A DNA stretch of 64,000 bases from Prosthecobacter fusiformis (GCF_004364345.1 NZ_SOCA01000006.1:62001-126000); one strand, 5' to 3'. Numbered from the stretch's first letter, positions 40,594 through 50,206 are shown. Numbers and translations are program-made. Notes: a model not told the origin generated them from the sequence alone.

Positions 40594-42378
40594 TTATTCC
40601 TTCAATGTGCGGGGACGGTCCGTGTAAAAGGTCATTTGCAGGCTCAAATTTTCCTTTGCACCCAAGGGCACCGCCACCAGGGGGACAGGCACCCGGTAAA
40701 TAAAATCAGGTCGCGGTAGGAAATCCCGGTCAAAGGCCAGCATTAGACCTCGGAAAAGCAGGTCAGTCCACTCACTGTACGGTCCTATGAAGGCATCCTG
40801 CACATGCTCTACCCGCGTGCTTTTGGGGGTCATCACAAATCCTGCCACCGGATTGCCATGTTCCTCTGCTCGCTTTTTCATCAGTTCAAAATCATCCCGC
40901 TTGGTGGGGATCCAGGCCGTCACACTGTCCGCATACCAGGCCACAAAACCGGGTGCATCGGAAAAGACGATCTCATTCGGCTCGATCAGACGCCGCACCA
41001 GGGATACCCGATCCGGCACATAGGGGGGCCAATGTGGATAGATGCGGTTTCGCAGTGTCAGCCCCAGCTTCACCTGGGCAGGCAGGATGTTTAGCAGCGG
41101 CAGTGCACTGATTCCCAGGGCGATGAAGGCATATCCCCAGCGTATCCACAGGCTGTTTCCATTCCCCTGTACCCGTGCCCATAGCACCGCCAGCATTGCC
41201 GTTCCAAAGACGGTCAACGCGGGCACCAGTATCAGGTAGAGCTGGTTGTCATCCAGCCTCCGGTCCGGCAGGCCGATGAATCCCATCCCGAGGATGACCA
41301 TCCCAAAGATCGCCCCCAGCCCCAGACGTATGGCCGTGGTTTCCGCTCGGCGGAAGCGGTGCATCATCGCCACCATAAAAAACAAGGCCGGCAGCCCATA
41401 GCCCAGATGTGAAAATACATCGCCCAATTGGGTCTGCCAGTTCAGCAGCAGCTTGCGCAGCAGATCCGTCACCTGCACTGGCGGCATCGCCAGGGAATAC
41501 TGGCGCTGCAAGACGGACGGGCCCAGGGACAGCAGATGGGTCTGGAAAAGTGTCTTCGCCCCGCCCAAGGGGTCTCCGCAGCGTTGCTGCATCCACCATC
41601 CCCATCCGCTCAGGGCCAGTGCCGGGATGACCGCCACCCACACTGCGCCGCCCTTTTTGTTAGGCAGTCCTATGGCCACTGCCAGGATGAGACCCAGCAC
41701 CAACCATACGGCCATCCAATGCGTCAGCACCATCAGGGCCGCCGTGATGCCGAGGGTCATCAGGGGCATCGTCGTTCCTTTCCCCTGGTGCGCACGGGTC
41801 ACCGCCGCCACCAGCAGCCGGAAGGCCAGCGCCATCAGTGGCAGCAGCAGTGTCACCGGGCTACCACTCACGGTCAGCTCCCACAGCGGCTCACACACCA
41901 GCAGCGCCAGCACTGCCACACCTGCCACGGTTTCATCAAAAAGCTTCCTCGCCGCCCCATGCGTCCATAGCAGAGTCAGCAGCATTCCCGTCACGCCAAA
42001 GCAGGCGATGACGCGGTCCAGCAGATAGATGGCCCCGTTTTTACCCGGTTCATAGACATGATGCTTCTCCAGCAGTTTGAATGCCGGAGCCCAAATCAGC
42101 GGTTGAAGCGGCGGCTGCGTGATGTCCGGCATCGCCATAGGGTCCGGCTCCTTGCCCGCTTCATTCAGCAGCGCCCATGCATAAGGCCGGATGACTTTCG
42201 TTTGGAAATACTTTCCCCGGGCCATTTCGCGCGCCATTTGCGCCTGCTCCATCCCTTCCTCACTGCTCAGCCCACGAAAGGTAATGAACACATGGACCAG
42301 CGCCATTCCGACGGCGATTCCATAAAAAGCCAGCCGTAGCAGCGGATTGCTGGCAGTGTTTGGAGGCTGTAACGACAT
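40594..42378 (-). CDS. GT39-like integral membrane glycosyltransferase homologue
   Basis: The 594-residue protein has about twelve hydrophobic membrane segments and a soluble C-terminal tail of roughly 150 residues. After the first helix comes LSSEEGMEQAQMAREMARGK, which parallels the D-E-x-x-Y-x-x-x-A-x-x-M-x-x-G pattern of GT39/ArnT-like transferases that use polyprenyl-phosphate sugars; the acidic pair is E-E here. Members glycosylate lipids or proteins at the outer face of the inner membrane. The Met at 42378 (MSLQPPN) was chosen; a TTG 48 bases upstream is also in frame. It follows the TPR gene on the same strand. Confidence 0.72.
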   Translation of the reverse strand: MSLQPPNTASNPLLRLAFYGIAVGMALVHVFITFRGLSSEEGMEQAQMAREMARGKYFQTKVIRPYAWALLNEAGKEPDPMAMPDITQPPLQPLIWAPAFKLLEKHHVYEPGKNGAIYLLDRVIACFGVTGMLLTLLWTHGAARKLFDETVAGVAVLALLVCEPLWELTVSGSPVTLLLPLMALAFRLLVAAVTRAHQGKGTTMPLMTLGITAALMVLTHWMAVWLVLGLILAVAIGLPNKKGGAVWVAVIPALALSGWGWWMQQRCGDPLGGAKTLFQTHLLSLGPSVLQRQYSLAMPPVQVTDLLRKLLLNWQTQLGDVFSHLGYGLPALFFMVAMMHRFRRAETTAIRLGLGAIFGMVILGMGFIGLPDRRLDDNQLYLILVPALTVFGTAMLAVLWARVQGNGNSLWIRWGYAFIALGISALPLLNILPAQVKLGLTLRNRIYPHWPPYVPDRVSLVRRLIEPNEIVFSDAPGFVAWYADSVTAWIPTKRDDFELMKKRAEEHGNPVAGFVMTPKSTRVEHVQDAFIGPYSEWTDLLFRGLMLAFDRDFLPRPDFIYRVPVPLVAVPLGAKENLSLQMTFYTDRPRTLKE

Positions 42379-42441
42379 GGCAAAGTGGATGGGAGACTGG
42401 TTGCCTTGGTTTACGCCAGTTTGCAATCACGCCTGACTGAC

Positions 42442-42477
42442 AAAAATCCCTGGTCCGCTGACGGGCAGACCAGGGAT
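42442..42477 (-). terminator. Intrinsic terminator of the TPR operon
   Basis: On the minus strand ATCCCTGGTC and GACCAGGGAT (42477-42468 and 42455-42446) pair perfectly over 10 bp and run into TTTTT. It lies 25 bases after the TPR gene stop, so the GT39-like gene downstream needs its own promoter. Confidence 0.87.
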
Positions 42478-42502
42478 CTGAAGTGGATACCCTGACAAAA
42501 AA

Positions 42503-43870
42503 TCAGTTGTAGGAGGACTCCACCCGCTTGGCCACATCGCGGTAGCCGTAGTCTGCGTTGTAGATTTCCTTGAGCGCTTCCAGGTACTGGTCCTGTTTCC
42601 CCATTTTTTCGCTCACGAGAGCCAGTTCATAAAGGATCTCTTTCTTCGTGTTGTCCATGATCGCCAGCTCCTTCGATGCCTCAGCGAAGGCACTGTGAGC
42701 CAGGTCGTTCATGTTCTTCTTCTCAAAGCAGCGGCCCAACATCAGGATGGCCTTGATGCGGATGTTCGGATTGCTCTTCGCCTGCTGCAGTTCAGGGATG
42801 GCTTCCGTAAACATGCCTGCATTGAAGTAAGCCTGGCCCAGGTCGAATCGCACCGCTTTGTCCGTCGGGTTGCGTTCCACTCGTGCTTTGGATTCATTGA
42901 TGGCACCCAGGGAGCGTTGCTTCTTGACCTCAGCCAGTTCAGCCCGTTTTTCCTCAATGTCCGGCGCATCTGGATGTGCCTCGATGTGAGCCGCCATCTG
43001 TTGGATGTACACATCCTGGGCCTTTTCACGAATCAACTCCGTCCGGCGTTGCAGGGCCACATCCCCTGGATTCAGCGTGAGCGCATATTCGTAGAAGGAC
43101 AGGGCGTTGTCTGTCTGTTCCAGCTCTTCATAAAGCTGGGCCATGCTCTTCACATAGTTGATGTTCGTCTGGTCCTGGTTATACAGGCCGGTAAAGTGGG
43201 CCAGCAGGGATTCGGTCTGCTCCAGGGTGCGCCCCTGCTTGCCCAGCAGGTCCAGCAGGTTCGCTTCCGCATTGTCCTTCTGCGAGTCCTTGATATTGCC
43301 CGTGCCCCAGCCTTGGGTTTTGATGGAGTTGCGCGCTGCGGCATCCTTCTCACCTTTGGCCGCATTCAGGTCACGCGGATCCAGTTTGCGGATTTCTGCA
43401 TAAACGGCGCTCGCCTTTCCTGGCTCATCATGAGTCATGAAGTGCTCCGCCAGCGTGTGCATCACTTTCGTATTCGTGGGCTGTCCTTTGCAGATGGTTT
43501 CCAGGGCAAAGGCTGCCAGCTCAGGAAATTCCAGTTTTAGAGCCAGATCATAGAGCTGCTGATTGGCAGAAACGTTATAAGGATCCTTTTGGAAAACGTT
43601 TTCTTCCAGTTCAGCGATAGCCTCCAGCGGATCCTTTTTGGAGCCGCCTTTAAACATCCCGCCGCCAAAGCTGAATTTGCGTCCACCACCAGACGCTTCC
43701 CCTTCCGCCAGGCGCAGCCATTTGCGGCCTTCCAGGAAATATGGGAGGTCTTTGACGATGGGGAGCAGCAGGCTCACCGCATAATCCCAGTTCTTCTGCT
43801 CAATGGACAACTGGCCTCTTTTCCAGAGATTTTGATGCTTTGGTTGCAGTTCGCTCGCGGTAACGATCAT
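42503..43870 (-). CDS. Tetratricopeptide repeat protein
   Basis: The 455-residue protein is helical and contains several TPR-like repeats, most clearly in the middle and C-terminal half (LGQAYFNAGMFTEAIPELQQA and MLGRCFEKKNMNDLAHSAFAEA). A Gly-rich, basic insert (RKFSFGGGMFKGGSKKD) lies at about residues 62-80. There is no signal peptide, so it is probably cytoplasmic and serves as a protein-protein scaffold. It begins four bases after the small membrane protein gene at 43875, implying co-translation and a possible partnership. A strong terminator closes the unit. The binding partners are unknown. Confidence 0.85.
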   Translation of the reverse strand: MIVTASELQPKHQNLWKRGQLSIEQKNWDYAVSLLLPIVKDLPYFLEGRKWLRLAEGEASGGGRKFSFGGGMFKGGSKKDPLEAIAELEENVFQKDPYNVSANQQLYDLALKLEFPELAAFALETICKGQPTNTKVMHTLAEHFMTHDEPGKASAVYAEIRKLDPRDLNAAKGEKDAAARNSIKTQGWGTGNIKDSQKDNAEANLLDLLGKQGRTLEQTESLLAHFTGLYNQDQTNINYVKSMAQLYEELEQTDNALSFYEYALTLNPGDVALQRRTELIREKAQDVYIQQMAAHIEAHPDAPDIEEKRAELAEVKKQRSLGAINESKARVERNPTDKAVRFDLGQAYFNAGMFTEAIPELQQAKSNPNIRIKAILMLGRCFEKKNMNDLAHSAFAEASKELAIMDNTKKEILYELALVSEKMGKQDQYLEALKEIYNADYGYRDVAKRVESSYN

Positions 43871-43874
43871 GGTG

Positions 43875-44078
43875 CTATTTGCCTTGTGGGGGGTTTACAG
43901 GAGTCTCTTTGACGGTTGGGTCTTCCTTGTCAGTGACGAGGCGGGTCAGCGTCTGCCATTCCTCCTTCACCCCCTGGCTAAAGCCCTTCATGCTGAATCC
44001 GTGCTCAAAGAGCACCATCCAGCAGAATGAGGCGGCCAAAAATGCAAGAAGCCAGAGGAATTTGGAAAGCAGACGCAT
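43875..44078 (-). CDS. Small single-pass membrane protein upstream of the TPR gene
   Basis: The 67-residue product has one N-terminal membrane helix (about 5-25, KFLWLLAFLAASFCWMVLFEH) and a polar tail with many Lys, Glu and Pro residues. The TPR gene starts four bases after its stop, which suggests translational coupling. I do not know its family. The helix, even codon use and tight spacing support it as a real gene despite the short length. It is divergent from the oxidoreductase gene at 44192. Confidence 0.72.
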   Translation of the reverse strand: MRLLSKFLWLLAFLAASFCWMVLFEHGFSMKGFSQGVKEEWQTLTRLVTDKEDPTVKETPVNPPQGK

Positions 44079-44191
44079 GTCCGTGAAAAATTGAGATTAC
44101 AAATAAACTGCCCCAGGCGTCCAGCACGGAGTTTTTGTTTTAAAAAAGGCGCGCTTGCGGGGCAGGGGCTCTCTGGGGCAGCATATGTGCC

Positions 44192-45370
44192 ATGACCCCC
44201 CTTCATCATCTCCGCGCAGGCATCATTGGCACCGGATTTATCGGTCCGGTCCATATTGAGGCCCTCAAGCGGCTCGGCATCCAGGTCACCGCCATCTGTG
44301 CCTCATCCAAAAGCGCCCGCAAAACCGCTGAACTCTGGGGAATCGAGGAAGTTTACGGTGATTATGACCATGAAGCCATGTACGCCAGTCCCAACGTGGA
44401 CGTCGTCCATATCACCTCTCCCAATAATGCCCATGTGGAGCAGTCCCTCGCCGCCTTGGACATGGGGAAACACGTCATTTGCGAAAAACCCCTCGGCATG
44501 ACCAGCCTGGAGACCGCCCAAGTCGTCGCTGCGGTTAAAAAGGGCGGGAAAAAAGGCCCCGTCTTCGCCGTGAATTACATGTGCCGCTTTTTCCCCGCTG
44601 TGCTCCAGATGCGCGCCATGGTGGAACGCGGGGACCTGGGGGAAATCATCCATGTCCAGGGTCACTTTTTCCAGGACTGGCTCCTTCATCAGACCGATTT
44701 CAATTGGCGTGTCCTTGCGAGTGAAGGTGGCAAGCTCCGCGCCGTTGGCGATATCGGCACTCACTGGATTGATGCCGTCAGCTTCATCCTGGGGGCAAAA
44801 GCCCAGAGCGTCTTTGCCCATATCGAGACCTTCCATAAAACCCGCCTCCGCCCGAAAGGTGAGGTCCAGACCTTCGCCAAGGTGGATCCTAAAACCATGG
44901 TGCCTTACAAGGTGGACACCGAAGACTTCGGCAGCGTACTCCTCAAATTTGGCAAGGCCAAGCATGGGCATGCCGATGGCGTCCACGCCAATGCTAGCAT
45001 CTCCCAGGTCGCCGCAGGCTGGAAATGCAGTCTCGCCCTCGGCATCTATGGCACCAAAGGCAGCGTCCAGTGGGACCTCCAGCAGCCCAATGAAATCATC
45101 CATGGCCGCCGTGATCAGCCTAACCAGATATTGCAACGCGGCACACCCGGTTTCATGGATGATGTGGCTAATTTTACCGACTACCCCGGCGGTCATGCCG
45201 AAGGCTTCAGCGATGCCCACAAGATGCACTACCGCGCCGTCTATGAGCACATCGCCAGCGAGAAAAAGACCCCCGTGCTTTTTGCCACCGCCGAAGACGG
45301 CCATCACGAGGTCAAACTATGCGAGGCCATCCTTCAAAGCAGCCAAAGCAAAGGCTGGGTCAAAGTGTAA
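44192..45370 (+). CDS. Gfo/Idh/MocA family oxidoreductase
   Basis: The 392-residue cytoplasmic protein has an N-terminal Rossmann motif GTGFIGPVHIEAL (about residues 11-23), the family segment HVICEKPLGMT with the catalytic-site Lys, and a C-terminal alpha/beta dimerisation domain with GDIGTHWIDAVSFILG holding the conserved D-x3-H pattern. Such enzymes use NAD(P) to oxidise or reduce sugars and inositols. Verrucomicrobia carry many copies, and the substrate here cannot be told. A TauE/SafE gene follows 24 bases later in the same direction, possibly the exporter of an acidic product, but this is inference. Confidence 0.93.
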   Translation: MTPLHHLRAGIIGTGFIGPVHIEALKRLGIQVTAICASSKSARKTAELWGIEEVYGDYDHEAMYASPNVDVVHITSPNNAHVEQSLAALDMGKHVICEKPLGMTSLETAQVVAAVKKGGKKGPVFAVNYMCRFFPAVLQMRAMVERGDLGEIIHVQGHFFQDWLLHQTDFNWRVLASEGGKLRAVGDIGTHWIDAVSFILGAKAQSVFAHIETFHKTRLRPKGEVQTFAKVDPKTMVPYKVDTEDFGSVLLKFGKAKHGHADGVHANASISQVAAGWKCSLALGIYGTKGSVQWDLQQPNEIIHGRRDQPNQILQRGTPGFMDDVANFTDYPGGHAEGFSDAHKMHYRAVYEHIASEKKTPVLFATAEDGHHEVKLCEAILQSSQSKGWVKV

Positions 45371-45394
45371 GCCCCTCTTTTCTGACCTCCTCGA

Positions 45395-46156
45395 ATGACC
45401 CTGACCATCGCCCTCTTGCTCTTCGTGGCCGGGTTCAGTGCCGGGTTGATTGATGCCATCGCGGGTGGCGGCGGGCTGATTTCCGTTCCGGCACTTCTTT
45501 GGGCGGGCCTGCCCCCGCAGATTGCATTGGGGACGAACAAGATGCAAAGCACCTGGGGAACTCTTCTGGCGGTGTCGCGCTACATGCGGGCGGGCCTGGT
45601 GAGATGGGGCGACGTACGTGTTGCAGTCGCAGTCACCTTTGTCTTCGCCATGCTGGGCACGTATGTGGTCACTCAGATCAGTAATGACGTGCTGAAAAAG
45701 ATCGTGCCCTGGCTGCTGCTCAGCATCGCTGCCTATGCTTTGTTGAGCCCGCGTTTTGGTGCGCAACCGGTCAAGGCGCGACTCACTCCAGGCGTCTTTG
45801 CCTGCCTGGGTGGGAGTATCCTGGGTTTTTATGACGGGTTTTTTGGCCCTGGGACAGGCTCCTTCTGGACGGTCGCCTGTCTGTCCATCCTGGGTCTCGA
45901 ACTCACTCGTGCCACGGCTTATACAAAGGTCGTCAATCTCACCAGCAACTTTGCCTCCCTGCTGGTCTTTGTCATCGCAGGAGGCATCCGATATGACATC
46001 GCCGCAGTGATGATCGCCGGGCAATTGATCGGTGCCCGCTTGGGTTCGGGACTGGTCATCCGCCACGGAGCCCCCTTTATCCGCATCGTATTCCTTATCG
46101 TCGTGTTTGCCATGGTGGCCAAACTCCTCTGGGATCAATGGGCGTCACACGCTTGA
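45395..46156 (+). CDS. Sulfite exporter TauE/SafE (TSUP) family membrane protein
   Basis: The 253-residue protein is an eight-helix membrane protein of the TSUP family. The two halves show the usual repeat: the N-terminal GFSAGLIDAIAGGGGLISVPAL and the second-half GGSILGFYDGFFGPGTGSFWT are the characteristic glycine-rich segments. Members move sulfite, sulfoacetate or other organosulfur and carboxylate anions across the inner membrane. It lies downstream of a Gfo/Idh/MocA gene and 40 bases before ruvX. The cargo is not known. A sulfatase gene elsewhere in the window makes sulfur handling conceivable, but there is no operon link. Confidence 0.9.
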   Translation: MTLTIALLLFVAGFSAGLIDAIAGGGGLISVPALLWAGLPPQIALGTNKMQSTWGTLLAVSRYMRAGLVRWGDVRVAVAVTFVFAMLGTYVVTQISNDVLKKIVPWLLLSIAAYALLSPRFGAQPVKARLTPGVFACLGGSILGFYDGFFGPGTGSFWTVACLSILGLELTRATAYTKVVNLTSNFASLLVFVIAGGIRYDIAAVMIAGQLIGARLGSGLVIRHGAPFIRIVFLIVVFAMVAKLLWDQWASHA

Positions 46157-46196
46157 TCCTTTAGCGAATGCAGTGCATGTTGATCATCCCTTTCCC

Positions 46197-46691
46197 ATGC
46201 CACGCATCCTCTCCATTGACCACGGTACTGTCCGCATCGGACTGGCCATCAGCGATGAGATGGAACTGACCGCCAGCCCGCTGAAAACCTTGGATGCCAA
46301 GCACGAAGCTGAGCGGGAAATCGCCCGAATCGTCCGGGAAAAACACATCGCCCGCATCGTCATCGGCATGCCTTTTCTCATGAGCGGCAGCCGGGGGGAA
46401 GCGACCGAACGGGTGGAGAAGTTTGCCGACCGCCTCGGCAAGGCTTTGCAGCATGACGTGCCAATCGAGTTCGTGGATGAGCGCCTTTCTTCGGTGGAAG
46501 CGGAGGCCTCCATGTCACGGGCGGGCATCACCGACAAACGCGAGCGCAACGAGATCGTGGACCAGCTTGCTGCCGTGGTCATCTTGCAGGACTACTTGAA
46601 CAACCAACGCGGTCCCGCAGGATTTCTCCTGCCGGATGAAGCCTACGACCTGGAATGGACTACGAATGAGCCGAAGCGACGTCGAAAGTAG
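46197..46691 (+). CDS. ruvX: Putative pre-16S rRNA nuclease / Holliday junction resolvase RuvX
   Basis: The 164-residue product is a YqgF/RuvX family RNase H-fold nuclease: ILSIDHGTVRIGLAISDE carries the first catalytic Asp, IVIGMPFLMSGSRGEATERV the family G-x-P region, and EFVDERLSSVEAEAS the conserved D-E-R-L-[ST]-[ST] motif. Members process the 5' end of 16S rRNA and may act on Holliday junctions. ATG at 46197 gives the normal start. The frame is open back to 46032 inside the TauE gene, but those residues are unrelated. The truA start lies within the last nine codons. Confidence 0.95.
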   Translation: MPRILSIDHGTVRIGLAISDEMELTASPLKTLDAKHEAEREIARIVREKHIARIVIGMPFLMSGSRGEATERVEKFADRLGKALQHDVPIEFVDERLSSVEAEASMSRAGITDKRERNEIVDQLAAVVILQDYLNNQRGPAGFLLPDEAYDLEWTTNEPKRRRK

Positions 46692-47490
46692 GCTCGGCCT
46701 CAACAAAGGTCCCCCACCAGGGCATCGTCGGCTGCGCCTCGTCGTGGCCTATTGTGGCACCTCCTGGCGTGGCTGGCAGGGGCTGGCCATCAGCGGGGGC
46801 ATCCAGGATGAGCTGAATGCCGCCGTGCTCAAGGCCACCCGTGCCGTCACTGTGGTTCATGGTTCCGGCCGCACGGATGCCGGCGTTCATGCCCTGGCCC
46901 AGGTGGCACACATGGATGTGCCAGAGAGCCTGCGCATGAGTGACGAGGCCTGGGTCAAATCCATCAATGCCTGCCTGCCCTTGAGCATCCGCATTGTGGA
47001 GGTCAGCGCTGCCGCGCCCACATTCCACTCTCGCTACGATGCCCGGGGGAAGGTCTATCGCTATCGCATCTGGCGCTCGCCCCTACTCTCGCCATTTGAA
47101 GCGGATCGCGTCTGGCAGATTCATGGTCCGCTGGACATGGAGGCTCTGAAGATCTGCATGGAAAGCCTCGTCGGCACCCACAACTTCGTCCGCCTGTCCG
47201 CCAATCGCGGGGACATGCCCGAGACCCTACGCCGCGCCCTTCCAGAGAAAACCACGCGCACGATCCATCGTGTGAATCTGCGGGAGGATGGCGACCTGCT
47301 GGAACTGGAATTTGAGGGAGATGGCTTCCTTTACAAAATGGTCCGCCTCATCGTTGGCAGCCTCATGCTCGTCGCCCGTGGCCGATCTACGGTTAATTGG
47401 TTCCAGGAGCTTCTAACCAATGATGCTGCCGCGCAAAGCAACCAGATGGCCCCAGCCGCCGGGCTATACTTGGTGCGGGTTTTGTATTGA
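46666..47490 (+). CDS. truA: tRNA pseudouridine(38-40) synthase
   Basis: TruA makes pseudouridine at positions 38-40 of tRNA anticodon arms. From the ATG at 46666 the 274-residue protein has the hallmark GSGRTDAGVHALAQV with the catalytic Asp, the FHSRYDARGKVYRYRIW strand that follows it in TruA, and GTHNFVRLSANRG and GFLYKMVRLIVGSLM in the C-terminal half. The gene overlaps the end of ruvX by 26 bases in a different frame. It ends 16 bases from the convergent VWA gene. The 23 residues before RRLRLVVAYCG are longer than usual, and a later start is possible. Confidence 0.95.
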   Translation: MSRSDVESRLGLNKGPPPGHRRLRLVVAYCGTSWRGWQGLAISGGIQDELNAAVLKATRAVTVVHGSGRTDAGVHALAQVAHMDVPESLRMSDEAWVKSINACLPLSIRIVEVSAAAPTFHSRYDARGKVYRYRIWRSPLLSPFEADRVWQIHGPLDMEALKICMESLVGTHNFVRLSANRGDMPETLRRALPEKTTRTIHRVNLREDGDLLELEFEGDGFLYKMVRLIVGSLMLVARGRSTVNWFQELLTNDAAAQSNQMAPAAGLYLVRVLY

Positions 47491-47506
47491 TGACTAAGCC
47501 TGGGAT

Positions 47507-50206
47507 TTATCTCCGCTTGGCCCGGTCAAAACGGCTCTGCCTGCTGACCTCCGGTTCGGGAGGCCCAGGTATAGATTCGGCGGCTTTCTTTTCCGCTGCG
47601 GGTATTGTTTCTTTCACGGAAGGAGAAGGGGTATACACGGCTGGTTTGACCCTGGCGGGTTTCAGTTTCCAGCCCGCAAAGGCCCAGACTGGCAGCCTCC
47701 AGCCGGTGCGGGTGATCAGGGCCTCCACCAGCATGAGGATAAGAGCGAGGGTGAGCAGCTCGTTTCGTAAGTCCACAAAACGTTCCGCGCGCGGGCTACG
47801 CCAGGCTTGGCTCAGTTCCAGCAGTTCACGTCCACCACTGGCCAGAGAGACCTGCTTCAACTCCTCAGTCCGGGTTTCATCAAAGGCCCACTCCGTGCTG
47901 GTGCCGACAATGGCCGGACCAAAACTGAGGGCCTGATTGCCGACCTGCACCGCCCCGCGTACCATTTCACCCTCCGGCAGATCCACACGGGCCTGATAGT
48001 GGCCTGGAGAAAGGCGCTCCCAAGCGATTTCATGGGATGACCCAGCACCTGTCCCATGCGCGAGAACAATGCGCGGTGCCTTGGTCATGAGCCGTTGCTC
48101 CCAGGTCTCGTCATGCAGCAGGTCCAGCGTCAGCACCGTTCCTTGCAGCCCATGTTTCAAACCGATGCCAGGGGGCAATTGTTCACCCATCAGCCAGCGG
48201 GTCATGGTCTGGAGAAAATCCCCATACTTGGGCCAGGCGCGGATCTTATCGGAAAATTCACCTCCTAAAGGAAAGCTCACTGCGGCTGTGCGGCCGATCC
48301 CACGCTGACCAAAAGAGACGAGGGGGGCACCGTATTCGTCCTGGGTGATGAGCGCCTGGCTGGCCCATTCCCGGATGTAGCTGAGGTTATACCCGTCAGC
48401 CTCAGGCAGCCAGTCCAGTGGCTGGCTGGTGATCTCGAACCAGCCATTGGCAGCCTGCGTTTTCACCGGATCACGGATAAAGGCACTACGCGCCACAGCC
48501 ACGGTTTCCTGGCTGAAAATGCTGGGCAGTTCCTCCGCCTTGTCGGTGAAAAAGAGGCGGCCTTTGCCGCGCGTCGCGATGTCTTCCAAAAATGCCGCAT
48601 CTGGGTCACCCCGGGTGCCGAGGGCGATGACACTGATGGTCCCGCCATTGGCCACGATTTCAGTGATCAGGTTCTTATAATCATCCGGCTGCTCAGAGTC
48701 AGCCGCATCGGAGAAAAGTATGATGTGACGCTGGCCGGCCGCTGCGTTTTTCAGCTCGTCCCACGCAGCCTTCAGGCCGTTATAAACATAGATGCCGCCA
48801 CCGGTGCTCTCGATACGCCGCACAGCGCTTTCCATCTTGGCTCGGTTAGGGCCCACAGGCTGGAGCGGAACCATCTGATGAGCCTCACTGTCCACGGCAA
48901 AGACCGTCAGCAGATCATGTGGACCGAGGAACCGGATAGCGTTCGCCGCGCCTTCATCCGCCAGGGCCATTTTGGTGAAACCATTTTTCACCGTCATGCT
49001 CATGGAGCCACTCCGGTCCATGACGATGCCCATGGCCACCATCAGCTTCCGGTGTTCCTGTTTCAGTTCCATGGAAACCGGCAGCAGCGAATCAATCGCC
49101 GATTCAAAGTATCCGCCTGCCGCAAAACTCTTTTGCCCCCCCGCCATCAGCAGGCTGCCACCTTGCTCACGCACATAAAAATCCATGGCGGCGAGGAATT
49201 CACCAGGCAGTTCAAAGGCAGGCACATTGTTTAAAATGACGCATTTAGCTCCGGCGAGCTGACCCGGACGAATGCTGCGCAGTTCAGTCACCTTTTCCAC
49301 CGTGAAACCCTGGCGCTGCAGAGTCGTGGCCACCGGATCATCCGTATAAGCGGTCAGTAAAAGCACGCGCGGCCCCCCCGCGATCTCGATCATGGCCTCA
49401 TGCCGGTTGTTGCCAGGATGCGCATCCACGACAGGCTGAATGAGCGCTTCATAATGAGCAACGCCAGCGCTGCCCAGGCGGTCCGTCAGGCGCAGGATGC
49501 CTGTGCCCAGCCGCACCTCCACATCGGTGGACTGGATCTCGCGCCCCTGTCGGAGAACCTTGATTGGCACCTTGCCATCGCGGGTTCCTCGGACCTCGAT
49601 CTCGATGAGAAATGGCTCACCAAGCTGGGCCTTCGCAGGAACCCGCAGTGCGGCCACACGGTAGTCCGTCGGCTCAGGATCACGGGCGAGAAGGAAGTCC
49701 AGTTCGATGCCCTGTTCCTTGAGTTTTTCCGCACTGCCAGTCAGCGGTTCAGTGGAATAACCATCGGTGAAAATCAGCATCCTCGCGGGCCGTCCGGCAC
49801 TTTCACGTTGGGTATGCGCCAGAGCTTGTGTGATGGCCAGACCGGTGCGGGTAGCCTGACGCTGCCGGTCATAAAGCTCTGCCCCTTCCGCTCCACGGCG
49901 CATGACTTCTCCGGCATAGTTGAGCTGGAAAAGGCGGTCATTCGGCCCCCGACTTTGTTCCAGCAGCTTTTCCCATTCAGGCAGTCCTTTGGCCATCGGT
50001 TTCTCTGCCGAAACCGAGCTGTCCAGCAGCACCCAAAGATCCACCCCGTCGGTCAGCCTGCGCCATTGGGGTTGCGCGAGGATAAGCGTGATTAGGCCTA
50101 ACAAAAAAATCCGCAAAGGCCGCCACACCGCCAGCCTGGGCATCCACCAGCCCGCAATCAGCAAGACTGGAAACAAGGCGAGCCATTCTGGGTGTCGGAG
50201 GATCAT
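47507..50206 (-). CDS. Membrane protein with two VWA-like domains and a glutamine-amidotransferase-like fold
   Basis: The 899-residue protein has two N-terminal membrane helices (about 8-22, 31-45). A first VWA-like region follows (LWVLLDSSVSAE near 58), then a beta-sandwich part, a glutamine-amidotransferase-like region (RVLLLTAYTDDP...GGSLLMAGGQKSFAAGGYFES) and a second VWA with a perfect MIDAS MDRSGSMS near 398. A Pro/Lys-rich tail follows a late membrane helix (about 820-840). Related proteins occur next to Bat/MoxR operons in Planctomycetes and Verrucomicrobia. It overlaps the BatA-like gene by one base (TAATG), so they form one operon. The role is unknown; metal-dependent protein binding at the membrane is likely. 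Confidence 0.85.
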   Translation of the reverse strand: MILRHPEWLALFPVLLIAGWWMPRLAVWRPLRIFLLGLITLILAQPQWRRLTDGVDLWVLLDSSVSAEKPMAKGLPEWEKLLEQSRGPNDRLFQLNYAGEVMRRGAEGAELYDRQRQATRTGLAITQALAHTQRESAGRPARMLIFTDGYSTEPLTGSAEKLKEQGIELDFLLARDPEPTDYRVAALRVPAKAQLGEPFLIEIEVRGTRDGKVPIKVLRQGREIQSTDVEVRLGTGILRLTDRLGSAGVAHYEALIQPVVDAHPGNNRHEAMIEIAGGPRVLLLTAYTDDPVATTLQRQGFTVEKVTELRSIRPGQLAGAKCVILNNVPAFELPGEFLAAMDFYVREQGGSLLMAGGQKSFAAGGYFESAIDSLLPVSMELKQEHRKLMVAMGIVMDRSGSMSMTVKNGFTKMALADEGAANAIRFLGPHDLLTVFAVDSEAHQMVPLQPVGPNRAKMESAVRRIESTGGGIYVYNGLKAAWDELKNAAAGQRHIILFSDAADSEQPDDYKNLITEIVANGGTISVIALGTRGDPDAAFLEDIATRGKGRLFFTDKAEELPSIFSQETVAVARSAFIRDPVKTQAANGWFEITSQPLDWLPEADGYNLSYIREWASQALITQDEYGAPLVSFGQRGIGRTAAVSFPLGGEFSDKIRAWPKYGDFLQTMTRWLMGEQLPPGIGLKHGLQGTVLTLDLLHDETWEQRLMTKAPRIVLAHGTGAGSSHEIAWERLSPGHYQARVDLPEGEMVRGAVQVGNQALSFGPAIVGTSTEWAFDETRTEELKQVSLASGGRELLELSQAWRSPRAERFVDLRNELLTLALILMLVEALITRTGWRLPVWAFAGWKLKPARVKPAVYTPSPSVKETIPAAEKKAAESIPGPPEPEVSRQSRFDRAKRR

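Noticed and set aside
44303-45307. A 334-codon minus-strand frame opposite the Gfo/Idh/MocA gene
   Set aside because: The plus-strand protein has a full Rossmann and dimerisation domain; the antisense frame is low in structure and lacks a family.
46032-46196. A longer ruvX starting inside the TauE gene
   Set aside because: The extra 55 residues are unrelated to RuvX, and MPRILSIDHGTVRIG at 46197 is the normal N-terminus.
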